A stretch of DNA of 64,000 nt from Desulfosarcina widdelii (GTDB lineage: Bacteria > Desulfobacterota > Desulfobacteria > Desulfobacterales > Desulfosarcinaceae). Made by a program: the position numbers and the translations under genes. The stretch spans positions 4,216,001 to 4,280,000 of the forward strand of contig NZ_AP021875.1 of assembly GCF_009688965.1 (NCBI RefSeq). The letters run 5' to 3'. Under the pieces are notes generated by a model. The model searched no databases, had not been told where the DNA came from, and saw nothing but the letters and a program-made list of their open reading frames with translations. Numbering within the stretch: the first letter of the stretch is position 1; every line of letters starts with the position of its first letter. Shown here piece by piece: positions 1 to 8,333 of this stretch.

Positions 1-160
1 CGTCGACTTCGGCATGGGGAACGAAACCTAGGTCGAGCAGACGCCTACGCATGGCTCCAGTTGCATGATGGCAATGGATTCTTGCCCGCTGGCCGCATTT
101 TACGTCATTGAGCATGCAGCATCTGCAGTGTTTTCGTTTTTTGCATCCGCGTCCTCGCAT
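1..160 (-). CDS. feoA: FeoA-like ferrous iron transport domain protein, 5' part only
   Basis: Reading the minus strand from position 160 gives 53 residues with no stop before the window edge. Residues 36 onward, with GAMRRRLLDLGFVP, match the conserved strand-turn of FeoA, the small SH3-like cytosolic partner of the FeoB ferrous iron channel. I chose the ATG at 158-160 because a GGAGAG ribosome site lies just upstream. An internal ATG at 113-115 has none. The chosen start adds a basic, Cys-rich N-terminus (Cys 6, 12, 14, 15), which is longer than a minimal FeoA. The 3' part lies outside the window, so a fusion to FeoB cannot be excluded. The family call rests on the short C-terminal motif. 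Confidence 0.65.
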   Translation of the reverse strand, partial: MRGRGCKKRKHCRCCMLNDVKCGQRARIHCHHATGAMRRRLLDLGFVPHAEVD

Positions 161-195
161 GCGCTCTCCATTCAACTCTTGTATAGGGATCTCTG

Positions 196-239
196 TCTAT
201 AGCAAGCTACAAGCGATGTCAACAAATATTTTAGACATC
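196..239 (-). promoter_or_regulatory. Candidate promoter and metal-regulator operator of feoA
   Basis: On the minus strand TTGACA (222-217) is followed after 15 nt by an extended -10 TGcTATAGA (TATAGA at 201-196), about 36 nt before the feoA start. An inverted repeat GATGTC-N13-GACATC (215-220 and 234-239) overlaps the -35 box, a usual place for a repressor. The identity of the regulator is unknown. The 15-nt spacer is short, so the promoter is tentative. Confidence 0.4.
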
Positions 240-362
240 TAACATTTATAAAGCATGCTTATTCCTTTTGACACTCCTAAAACAGATTCGCTTCCCGAGA
301 AAGATGCATTATCTCTATTTTTTCGGCAAATCAAGTAGATATTGTCATTTATTTTTCCCTTC

Positions 363-683
363 TCAATAACCCGCCCACCACCGCCCTGCCGCCACAATCC
401 CCATCCCCATAATCGCCCCGAAAAAAACGTTTCGGGTTTTCCAGACGCACAGCGCCGTGGACAGGGCGGCGAGGCCTCCGAGAGGGCCGGCGGAAACGAT
501 GCCCGGAGCAACCAGGGACAACAGAATCGTCCCCGGCAAGGCTGCCAGAAAGCGCCCGAAACCGCCGCTTTTCGGCAGGTGCTCGGCCAGCAGCAGGCCT
601 CCTAAACGCAGGCCGTAGGTGACCAAGGCCGCACCGGCAATGGCCAAAGCAACAAAAGGATCGATGGTAGACAGGGGGCTCAT
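363..683 (-). CDS. azlD: AzlD family branched-chain amino acid export subunit
   Basis: This 106-residue, very hydrophobic protein has about four membrane segments and the family-typical GAALVTYGLRLGG and LPGTILLSLVAP stretches. AzlD is the small inner-membrane partner of AzlC. Together they export branched-chain amino acids or analogues. Its start overlaps the azlC stop by 4 bp (ATGA), so translation is coupled. The length is normal for the family. The transported compound cannot be read from the sequence. Confidence 0.85.
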   Translation of the reverse strand: MSPLSTIDPFVALAIAGAALVTYGLRLGGLLLAEHLPKSGGFGRFLAALPGTILLSLVAPGIVSAGPLGGLAALSTALCVWKTRNVFFGAIMGMGIVAAGRWWAGY

Positions 684-1420
684 TCAATCTCCTTGGCAAC
701 AAGATCGGCCCGGGAGGGATCCGACAGGGCAAACGGCGCTTTTCCGGGCAAAAGCCATTGTTGAAAAACGGGGACCAGTGCCCCGCCGATACCACCGATG
801 ACGATGTACCATTTTCCGGGCAGCCAGCGTTCTGCGGTTACGGCAAAAATGGCAGCAGTGATCCAAGGCGCCACATCTCGCCTGCCCCGCCACATGCCGA
901 CGGTCAGGGCGGTGAATACGGCCACAAAGGCAAAATCCAGGGCAAAGCGCTCCGGGTGGGCGATCAGCGCTCCCAGCCGATGGCCGAGCAGGGTACCGGC
1001 AGACCAGATGACGCACAGGCAGATTCCGCCGCCCAGCAGGAAACCGGTGGTGACGTGGCCGTGCCGGTGGGCTGCCATGGTCACCGCCCAGTTCTCGTCG
1101 GCCACCAGATGCATGACCCCGGCTTTGTGAAAGAATGATTTGCCCCTGAAAAGCGGTTCCAGCGAGGCACCGATGAGCAGGTAGCGCATGTTGATGATCA
1201 GCACGGCCAGGATCATCTCCGCAATGGGCAGGGGCGGCACCCACATGTCGACCATCACGAACTGGGCCGAACCGGCGAAAATCGAAAGGTTCATGGCCAG
1301 AAGCTCCAGCCAGGAAAGTCCCTTCTGGGCGGCCAGCATCCCCAGGACACTGCCGTAAGCGGCCACGCTGGCGCCTACCGGAAGGTTGGCGACCGCACCT
1401 TTGCGCATCTCTTCAATCAT
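680..1420 (-). CDS. azlC: AzlC family branched-chain amino acid permease
   Basis: The protein has 246 residues and about seven hydrophobic segments. The N-terminal block with FAGSAQF and the following NMRYLLIGASL are typical of AzlC, the large subunit of the AzlCD exporter. It sits directly upstream of azlD with a 4-bp overlap, which is the usual two-gene operon. An AGGACGAAAG ribosome site precedes the ATG. No local regulator is adjacent: the next gene (MocR type, 1957) is divergent and more than 500 bp away. Confidence 0.88.
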   Translation of the reverse strand: MIEEMRKGAVANLPVGASVAAYGSVLGMLAAQKGLSWLELLAMNLSIFAGSAQFVMVDMWVPPLPIAEMILAVLIINMRYLLIGASLEPLFRGKSFFHKAGVMHLVADENWAVTMAAHRHGHVTTGFLLGGGICLCVIWSAGTLLGHRLGALIAHPERFALDFAFVAVFTALTVGMWRGRRDVAPWITAAIFAVTAERWLPGKWYIVIGGIGGALVPVFQQWLLPGKAPFALSDPSRADLVAKEIE

Positions 1421-1481
1421 CGTCTTTCGTCCTGAATTGGGGATTTGTCAAAGTTGATGACCTCGTAAAAGTCGCATTTCC

Positions 1482-1675
1482 GACGGACTCGTAAAAAGGC
1501 CGAGATCAAGGCTTGCGGGCCGCGACAGCGAGCCTGAGCGAGCGAACAGCAAATCGATCGATATCCTTACGGCGAACATTTATGTTTCATCCTGAGGAAT
1601 GAGGTGTATTGCTTATACTCCGCAGTGACGAAGGATGAAGCGTAACGCCGATATCGACCTTTTTACGAGTCCGTC
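1482..1675. mobile_element. MITE-like repeat, copy 1 (18-bp perfect terminal inverted repeats)
   Basis: A 194-bp noncoding block is bounded by perfect 18-bp inverted repeats (GACGGACTCGTAAAAAGG at 1482-1499 and its complement at 1658-1675). A related degenerate end (TTGATGACCTCGTAAAAGTC, from 1454) lies just outside. The same TCGTAAAAA ends bound blocks near 18.2 kb and 56.1 kb. No transposase is encoded, so it resembles a non-autonomous element mobilised in trans. Confidence 0.6.
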
Positions 1676-1847
1676 AAAGTTGTCCGATCGCCACCCCTGC
1701 GAATACGCCCGCCGCGATCCACAAAACCGCCTTGGCCGACCGCCATGCAACCGGTTCAATGATCGGCAAACCTTTCGAATGCCCTGCCGAAGTATCCTCC
1801 GGAGACATAAAAAATCGAAGAATCGCTATGGTTGCAGTGAGGCTCAT
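1674..1847 (-). CDS. Possible 57-residue membrane protein
   Basis: A minus-strand frame from ATG 1847, preceded by a GGTGG ribosome-site-like stretch, encodes 57 residues. It has a hydrophobic start and a convincing C-terminal membrane helix (AVLWIAAGVFAGVAIGQ). I do not recognise it. Its stop codon lies inside the end of the MITE-like repeat, so the element may have truncated a longer gene or supplied a new stop. This is weak evidence: it could be chance coding in a 280-bp spacer. Confidence 0.3.
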   Translation of the reverse strand: MSLTATIAILRFFMSPEDTSAGHSKGLPIIEPVAWRSAKAVLWIAAGVFAGVAIGQL

Positions 1848-1956
1848 CGTCCACCATCCGTATCTGAAATCGACCTTGATTTACCCTAACAGATCGGCTA
1901 ATTAATAACAGATACAGTTTTTTAATTTTTTTATAATAACAGTTGAAGGTATATAG

Positions 1957-3393
1957 ATGGCCCAACAAACAGTTTCGGGATTCAGATATGCCAACTTGGC
2001 CGATGATCTGGAACTCAAGATCAAAGAGGGCGTCTACCGTTCCGGTGAGAAGTTGCCCTCGTTGAGAAGACTGCATGACCAGACCGGGCTGAGCATCACC
2101 ACCGTGTATCAGGCCTACATCGAGCTGGAAAAGCGGGGCGTCGTGGAGCCGCGTCAGAAATCGGGATATTACGTCAGACCGCTTCTGGACCGAATTCTAC
2201 CGGTACCGGAAGCGCCGAAACTGAAGCCGGTTGCCAAAAAAGTAACCATGGGCACCCTGGCCTATTCCATCGTCGAAGACATGAGCAATCCGGATTTTCT
2301 TCAATTGGGGGGTTCGGTAGTGATGCCGGAATTGCTGCCCTTCAAGCAACTGGCCCGTTGCATTCGCTCGGCGCCCATCGAATCCATGAAACACAGCCTG
2401 ATGCGCTACGAAAATCCATACGGCAATCCCGAACTCAAACGCCAGATCGCCAAACGCATGGTCGGCCAGGCCCGGCGGGACGCCATGGAAGAAATAACCA
2501 TCACCACCGGATGCCTTGAGGCGGTAAACCTGTGCCTCCAGGCCGCCGGCAGCGCCGGCGACACGGTAATCGTGGAATCGCCCACCTATCCCTGGTTTCT
2601 GCAGTTGATCGAAGACCACAAGATGTTCGCCCTGGAAATACCTACGGATCCCCGCACGGGTATCGACCTGGAACAATTGGAGCAGGCCATCGGCGCCAAT
2701 GCCGTGGCCGCCTGCCTGCTGGTTCCCAATTTCCACAATCCCCTGGGTTTCGAGATGTCCATGGAGAAGAAAAAGACCCTGGTGAAGATGATGGCCGCCG
2801 CAAAAGCCCCCATCATCGAGGACAATATCCACGGAGAACTCTATTTCGGCAATGCAAGACCGGCGACTTTGAAATCACTGGACCGCAACGGATGGGTAAT
2901 GCACTGTGCCTCTTTCTCCAAAACCCTTTCGCCGGGGCTGCGGGTGGGGTGGTGCCTGCCGGGCCGCTACACCGAACCGGTAAGGCGGCTGAAACTGAAC
3001 GGCACGGTCGCCTCCCCCACATTGAACCAGCGGGCCGTGGCCGATTTTTTAAAAAGCGGCGCCTACGACCGCCACCTGCGCCGCCTGCGAACGGCGTTGA
3101 AAAATCAGATCAGCAACATGGCCCTGGCCATTGCGCGCCACTTTCCGAAAGGGACGCGCATCACCGCGCCCAAGGGCGGGTTGACCTTGTGGGTGGAGCT
3201 GAGTCCGAACATCAATGGCCTCGAGGTTTACCGGGAGGCCCGAAAAAGGAAGATTTCCATTTTTCCCGGCATCATCTGCTCCACAACCGGCCGCTACCGG
3301 AATTTCATCCGCATCAGCTGCGGCTACCCCTGGAGCGAAGAGGTCGAAAAGGGAATTCGGACGCTGGCAGAAATTATCGGCCAAATGGTTTAG
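1957..3393 (+). CDS. MocR/PdxR-type GntR regulator with aminotransferase domain
   Basis: The 478-residue protein joins an N-terminal GntR winged helix (residues about 8-75, with LPSLRRLHDQTGLSITTVYQAY) to a fold-type I aminotransferase-like domain (about 110-475). The PLP lysine is K322 in SFSKTLSPGLRVG. MocR proteins bind DNA and sense PLP or an amino acid and PLP adduct. GAAGGT lies 8 nt before the ATG. The upstream spacer is AT-rich and contains the promoter region. The target gene is unclear: neighbours are azlC (divergent) and hydG (downstream, same strand, 276 bp away). Control of azlCD amino acid export is a reasonable guess only. Confidence 0.85.
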   Translation: MAQQTVSGFRYANLADDLELKIKEGVYRSGEKLPSLRRLHDQTGLSITTVYQAYIELEKRGVVEPRQKSGYYVRPLLDRILPVPEAPKLKPVAKKVTMGTLAYSIVEDMSNPDFLQLGGSVVMPELLPFKQLARCIRSAPIESMKHSLMRYENPYGNPELKRQIAKRMVGQARRDAMEEITITTGCLEAVNLCLQAAGSAGDTVIVESPTYPWFLQLIEDHKMFALEIPTDPRTGIDLEQLEQAIGANAVAACLLVPNFHNPLGFEMSMEKKKTLVKMMAAAKAPIIEDNIHGELYFGNARPATLKSLDRNGWVMHCASFSKTLSPGLRVGWCLPGRYTEPVRRLKLNGTVASPTLNQRAVADFLKSGAYDRHLRRLRTALKNQISNMALAIARHFPKGTRITAPKGGLTLWVELSPNINGLEVYREARKRKISIFPGIICSTTGRYRNFIRISCGYPWSEEVEKGIRTLAEIIGQMV

Positions 3394-3669
3394 CGCCCAA
3401 ACTCCCATTCGCCACTGTCTCCTCTCGCTTTACAGGCTGAAAAGAAAAGTGACAACCCCAGCCTTCCAGTCGCCTGCGATCCGCGTTCTTTTTTTTCGAA
3501 TAACCCCACAGATTCATAGAAAATTGCAATCCCCAATTTGAATCTTCTCGCCCATGGCACTCCCTTTGCTCTGGCTTCAAACAGATCGAACGGGTCAGAT
3601 GTTTAATTGTCCACCGTTCATCCATAGAGCGTTTTCAGGCAGCCACCCATCAACACAGAAAGGCTTCTC

Positions 3670-5169
3670 ATGCTCAATGCATCCGTAAAAACCGATTCAT
3701 GGAAACAGCGAAAAATCCATTTGGACGAGATTGAACGGTATATGCAAAGCGACCGGGATTTCATTGACGATGCGGCGCTGACCCGGGCGATCGCCGCCAA
3801 CCGAAACCCGGATTCGTTGCGGATAAGAGAAATTATCGCCAAGTCCCTGGCCATCGAAACCCTCAACATTGACGAGGCGGCCGCACTTCTCAATGTCTCC
3901 GATCCCGAATTGCTGGACGAGATGGAGGCGGCGGCCGGACAGATCAAGAGAAAAGTGTATGACAACCGGATCGTCACCTTTGCACCGCTGTACCTGAGCA
4001 ATTACTGCGTCAACAACTGCCGTTATTGCGGATTTCGTCTTGAAAACAAAAAGATAAGGCGGATGACCCTTTCCATGGACGAGATCAGGCGGGAGACGGA
4101 AGTGCTGTGCGGCGATATCGGGCACAAGCGGCTGATCGTCGTATACGGCGAGCACCCGGTATCGGATATCGATTACATGGTCGAATCCATCCGGACCATT
4201 TACGATGTCGCCGTCCCCGCTCGCCAGGGAATCGGCAGAATCCGGCGGGTCAACGTCAATGCGGCCCCGTTGTGCGTCGAGGACTTAAAACGACTGCATG
4301 CGGTGGGCATCGGCACCTTTCAGGTGTTTCAGGAAACCTACCACCATGCCACCTACGCCCGCTTGCACCCTGCCGACACGATCAAGGGCAATTACCGCTG
4401 GCGCTTGTACTGCATGCATCGAGCCTTCGACGCCGGGGTGGACGACTTTGGCATCGGTGCCCTGTTCGGCCTTGCCGACTGGCGTTTCGAAGTCCTTGGT
4501 CTGCTGGCCCACACCCACGAACTGGAACGGGCCGTGGGCATCGGGCCCCATACCATCTCCTTTCCCCGCCTCGAACCGGCTAAAAACACTCCCTTTCTCC
4601 AGGATAGCCGTCTGCGGGTGGCCGAAGCCGATTTCAGAAAAGCCGTCACCGTTCTTCGCCTGGCCGTGCCTTACACCGGCATGATTCTCACGGCGCGGGA
4701 ATCCGCCGAAACCCGACGGGCACTGCTGCCGCTGGGGATTACCCAGGTGGACGCCTCCAGCCGCATCGGTGTGGGGGCCTATGCCAATCCGGCGGTCGAC
4801 AATTCCCAGGACAACCGGCAGCAGTTCGTCCTGGGCGATCTGCGCAGCCTGGAGGAAGTCATCCGGGAACTGGCCGAAGAGGGCACCATCACCTCTTTCT
4901 GTACGGCCGGTTATCGATGCGGAAGAACGGGCAAGCGCATCATGGATCTTTTGCGCAGCGGCAAGGAAGGAAAGTTCTGCAAGCTCAACGCGGTACTCAC
5001 CTTCCGGGAATGGCTCGACGACTTCGCCGCTCCCGAGACGGCCTCAGCAGCAGAACCGGTCATTCAGAAAGAAATCAAGGAAATCGAACAAGAGCAGCCA
5101 GGGATGGTCAAAACGTTCAAGGAATACTACCGGCGCATCGCTGATGGCGAGCGGGATCTCTACCTGTAA
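3670..5169 (+). CDS. hydG: [FeFe]-hydrogenase maturase HydG (radical SAM tyrosine lyase)
   Basis: HydG cleaves tyrosine to p-cresol, CO and cyanide for assembly of the diiron subcluster of the H-cluster. The 499-residue protein has the radical SAM CX3CX2C at C113/C117/C120 (CVNNCRYCGF), a TIM barrel and the HydG-specific C-terminal extension ending in GERDLYL. That extension normally carries CX2CX22C for a second, auxiliary cluster. Here it reads C411-TAG-YR-C417 with C437, so the second Cys is replaced by Gly and a Cys appears three residues later. The total C-to-C distance of 26 is preserved. It starts the hyd cluster and lies 3 bp from hydE. The HydG identity is firm given the neighbours. 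Confidence 0.9.
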   Translation: MLNASVKTDSWKQRKIHLDEIERYMQSDRDFIDDAALTRAIAANRNPDSLRIREIIAKSLAIETLNIDEAAALLNVSDPELLDEMEAAAGQIKRKVYDNRIVTFAPLYLSNYCVNNCRYCGFRLENKKIRRMTLSMDEIRRETEVLCGDIGHKRLIVVYGEHPVSDIDYMVESIRTIYDVAVPARQGIGRIRRVNVNAAPLCVEDLKRLHAVGIGTFQVFQETYHHATYARLHPADTIKGNYRWRLYCMHRAFDAGVDDFGIGALFGLADWRFEVLGLLAHTHELERAVGIGPHTISFPRLEPAKNTPFLQDSRLRVAEADFRKAVTVLRLAVPYTGMILTARESAETRRALLPLGITQVDASSRIGVGAYANPAVDNSQDNRQQFVLGDLRSLEEVIRELAEEGTITSFCTAGYRCGRTGKRIMDLLRSGKEGKFCKLNAVLTFREWLDDFAAPETASAAEPVIQKEIKEIEQEQPGMVKTFKEYYRRIADGERDLYL

Positions 5170-5172
5170 CTC

Positions 5173-6285
5173 ATGCGATCTCCTATTCAGACAAGCGGCA
5201 AGTCGAAAACGAATTTTACTACCGCTCAAATTCGCTCCCTGCTGGAATCGAGCGGCCGCAAAGAGATCGAGGCGCTTCGTCGGGAAGCGCACTGGGCGAC
5301 CCTGCTGCATTGCGGCAACAGGGTCTACTTCCGGGGCATCATCGAATTTTCCAACATCTGCACTTGTGACTGCTACTATTGCGGCATCCGCCGCAGCAAC
5401 AAGGACGTGGTGCGCTACCAGCTCGCCAAAGCGCAAATTCTGCGCCAGGCTAAATGGTGCGCCGAGAGAGGGTTCGGGTCCGTGGTCCTGCAATCGGGCG
5501 AGCGGCGGGACGCCCGGTTTGTCGATTTCGTGACCGACGTGGTGCGGACCGTCAAAAAAGAAACCCGATGTTCTCTTCTACCTGATGGATTGGGGATCAC
5601 CCTGTGCGTCGGAGAACAATCCCGCGAGGTGTACGCACGCTTTTTCGAAGCCGGCGCCCATCGTTACCTGCTGCGCATCGAAACCGCGTCGCCGCGCCTG
5701 TTTCGGCGCTGGCACCCGCCCGGGCAAACTTACGAAAACCGGCGGCGCTGCCTTTCGCACCTGCGATCCATCGGCTACCAGGTGGGCACCGGCGTCATGA
5801 TCGGGGCGCCCTGGCAGACCACCGCCGATCTCGCGGAAGATGTGGCCTTTTTCAAGGAGATGGATGTGGACATGATCGGCATGGGACCCTACATCCCCCA
5901 TCGCGCCGCACCCTTGGCCAGGATTGACGTGGACCTGCCGGCCATGCGTCTGCAGCGGGCACTGTCGACCATTGCCGTCGCCCGTCTGGTGCTGCGGGAT
6001 GTCAATATCGCCGCCACCACGGCCCTGCAGGCCCTGTCGCCTCTGGGCCGCGAAAGGGGGCTGGACTTCGGCGCCAATGTGATCATGCCCCAGGTGACTT
6101 CGCCCGACTGTCGGAAACAATACACGCTTTACGATGCCAAACCCTGTGACAATGAAACCGACCCCGGTTTTCAGAACGCTTTGGAGAGACGGATTCGGAA
6201 CCTGGGGCGCGAAGTGGGCCGCAACCGGTGGGGAGATTCACCCCATGCATGGATTCGGCAGGCCTTTATCCAAGGAGCGGCCTGA
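5173..6285 (+). CDS. hydE: [FeFe]-hydrogenase maturase HydE (radical SAM)
   Basis: HydE is the second radical SAM maturase, working on the synthon made by HydG to build the diiron unit later loaded on HydF. The 370-residue protein has CX3CX2C in CTCDCYYC near residues 64-71, preceded by the family-typical GIIEFSNI, and LQSGERRD, GVMIGAPWQT and GPYIPH in the barrel. The length fits HydE. It follows hydG with only three bases between stop and start and no obvious own ribosome site, suggesting translational coupling. A related possibility is PylB or BioB, but the hyd context decides. Confidence 0.92.
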   Translation: MRSPIQTSGKSKTNFTTAQIRSLLESSGRKEIEALRREAHWATLLHCGNRVYFRGIIEFSNICTCDCYYCGIRRSNKDVVRYQLAKAQILRQAKWCAERGFGSVVLQSGERRDARFVDFVTDVVRTVKKETRCSLLPDGLGITLCVGEQSREVYARFFEAGAHRYLLRIETASPRLFRRWHPPGQTYENRRRCLSHLRSIGYQVGTGVMIGAPWQTTADLAEDVAFFKEMDVDMIGMGPYIPHRAAPLARIDVDLPAMRLQRALSTIAVARLVLRDVNIAATTALQALSPLGRERGLDFGANVIMPQVTSPDCRKQYTLYDAKPCDNETDPGFQNALERRIRNLGREVGRNRWGDSPHAWIRQAFIQGAA

Positions 6286-6323
6286 ACCCCGACGAACATT
6301 GAATTGAAAATAAGGAGCAAACC

Positions 6324-8306
6324 ATGGCTAAAGTGATTTTTGGCGTCTGGGACGGCACCGTCATCGACAACAGGAGACGGAAAATCTTCGAAATCGAGGA
6401 AGATCCGTCCTTCCGGGAATTCGACGAATTCAATACCGGAAATCCCATCAAGGCCTTTATGGGCGGGCACGGATTTTTCATCTTTGAAAAAGGGGTGCAT
6501 CTGCTGGATGCCGCTCGCCAGTACATGCAGCGCGTGGCCCGCGAGTCCTGCGGCAAATGCACCCCCTGCCGGGTCGGCACGCAGATCATCGCCGCCAAGC
6601 TTCGCGAACTGTCCAACGGCAACCGGGATGCGGCCGTGCTGGATGAGATCGCCGCGATCGCCGAGCATATCCGCAGCACCTCCCTGTGCGGTCTCGGCCA
6701 GACGGCCCCGGTCGCCCTGCTCGAAATGATCCGCTACATGCGCGAGGAACTGATCGCGGAAATCGCCGCCGGCAACGGCATGCCGCCACAGCCCTGCACC
6801 ACCTACGTGTCGGCGCCGTGCATCGAAGCCTGCCCCTCCAAGGTCGATGTTCCCCGCTATATCGACTTCATCAAGGACGGCAAATTCACCCACTCCCTGG
6901 GCGTCATTCTCCAGAAATATCCCATGGCCGCAACGTGCGGCAGGGTATGCGTGCGGTTCTGCGAAATGGCCTGCCGCCGCACCCAGGTGGACGAGGCGGT
7001 CGGCATCAAGGTTCTCAAACGTTTCGTGGCCGATCGCGAGAAGTACATCACCAACGAATGGTTCAGCAGCTACCCGGCGGAAGAAAAAAAATCCGACGAT
7101 TTAAAGGTGGCGGTCATCGGCACCGGACCGGCGAGTATTTCGGCCGCCTATCATCTTCTCCTCAAGGGGTATCCGGTGGACGTGTACGAGGACAAAACGG
7201 TTCCCGGGGGCATGGCCGCGACCGGAATTCCCAACTACCGCCTGCCCAAGGACGTGCTCGGCAGGGAGATCAGCATCATCGAAACCCTTGGCGGACGAAT
7301 TTTGTACGACCGCCGCTTGGGAAAGAAAATTACCATTAAAAGCCTGCTCAACGACGGTTACCAGGCCATCTTTCTGGGCGTGGGAGCCCACAAGGGTAAA
7401 ATGCTGGGGGTCGCCGGCGAAGACACCGCCCTTCAGGGCTACCAGTTCGGGGTGAACATGCTGCTGCACATCAATCACGATTATGTCAATCGGGGCATTC
7501 CCATGGACCTGGGCGAGAAGATGATCGTGGTGGGCGGCGGCAATGTCGCCATGGACTGTGCTCGTTCAGCCCTGCGCATGGGCGTGAAAGAGGTGCACCT
7601 GATCTACCGGCGGTCACGCAACGAAATGCCCGCCGACAAGGAAGAAGTGGAAGCCGCCGAGAAAGAGGGCGTCATTTTCCATTACCTGACCCACCCCGTC
7701 CGCATCCTCCATGCCGACGGCCGGGTCACCGGGGTCAAAGCCACCCGCATGGAACTCGGCGAAGTGGACGCCGGGGGCCGGCGCAGCGTTTTGCCCGTTG
7801 CCGGATCGGAGTTCGTGCTGGAGGCCGACAGCATCATCCCGGCCATCGGCCAGCAGGTGGACCACAGCTTCACCAGCCCCGAGGAAGGACTCCGCTTTAC
7901 CAAGGGGGGCTTGATTGAAGTGAATCCCAACAGCCTGATGACCAGCCGCAAGGGGATTTTCGCCGGCGGGGACTGCGTCACCGGACCGGCCACCCTGGTT
8001 CAGGCCATGGCTCAGGGACACCAGGCCGCCCGCTGCATGGACGATTATCTGACTTTGGGCCGGGTGCGGTTCTTCCCCGATAGACGCATGAGCGATCTGG
8101 TGCAGGCAATTCAGCCCATGATTTCCAAGGGGGTTTCCATTCCCATTCGCCATGAATACCGGGTCAAGGTCAAGGAATTGGATCCGGAAGTGAGAAAACG
8201 CATGTTCGAAGAGGTGGAAAAGCCCATATCCGTGGAAGAGGCTTATCACGAGGCGGACCGCTGTATGCGGTGTTACCGCGTTTATTCGGTGATAACGGAA
8301 CAGTAA
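6324..8306 (+). CDS. Hydrogenase-linked NuoF C-terminal/GltD-like flavoprotein fusion
   Basis: The 660-residue fusion starts with a short unrecognised segment (1-55). A NuoF-type 4Fe-4S domain follows (ESCGKCTPCRVG near 73-84, CGLG near 130). Then comes a GltD/NfnB-like part: ferredoxin-like cysteines (CIEACPSKVDVP; CGRVCVRFCEMAC), the FAD fold (GTGPASISAAYH) and the NAD(P) fold (GGGNVAMDCARSAL). The N-terminal FMN/NADH half of NuoF is absent. It probably shuttles electrons between NAD(P)H and the downstream HydA, as in gltD-linked [FeFe] hydrogenases. An AAGGAG site precedes the ATG. Whether NADH or NADPH is used cannot be read by eye. Confidence 0.85.
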   Translation: MAKVIFGVWDGTVIDNRRRKIFEIEEDPSFREFDEFNTGNPIKAFMGGHGFFIFEKGVHLLDAARQYMQRVARESCGKCTPCRVGTQIIAAKLRELSNGNRDAAVLDEIAAIAEHIRSTSLCGLGQTAPVALLEMIRYMREELIAEIAAGNGMPPQPCTTYVSAPCIEACPSKVDVPRYIDFIKDGKFTHSLGVILQKYPMAATCGRVCVRFCEMACRRTQVDEAVGIKVLKRFVADREKYITNEWFSSYPAEEKKSDDLKVAVIGTGPASISAAYHLLLKGYPVDVYEDKTVPGGMAATGIPNYRLPKDVLGREISIIETLGGRILYDRRLGKKITIKSLLNDGYQAIFLGVGAHKGKMLGVAGEDTALQGYQFGVNMLLHINHDYVNRGIPMDLGEKMIVVGGGNVAMDCARSALRMGVKEVHLIYRRSRNEMPADKEEVEAAEKEGVIFHYLTHPVRILHADGRVTGVKATRMELGEVDAGGRRSVLPVAGSEFVLEADSIIPAIGQQVDHSFTSPEEGLRFTKGGLIEVNPNSLMTSRKGIFAGGDCVTGPATLVQAMAQGHQAARCMDDYLTLGRVRFFPDRRMSDLVQAIQPMISKGVSIPIRHEYRVKVKELDPEVRKRMFEEVEKPISVEEAYHEADRCMRCYRVYSVITEQ

Positions 8307-8333
8307 AGGGTTCATCAGAAAAGGAGAATGACG

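Noticed and set aside
2197-2832. Antisense frame within the MocR gene
   Set aside because: No ribosome site or motif; the sense frame carries all family motifs.
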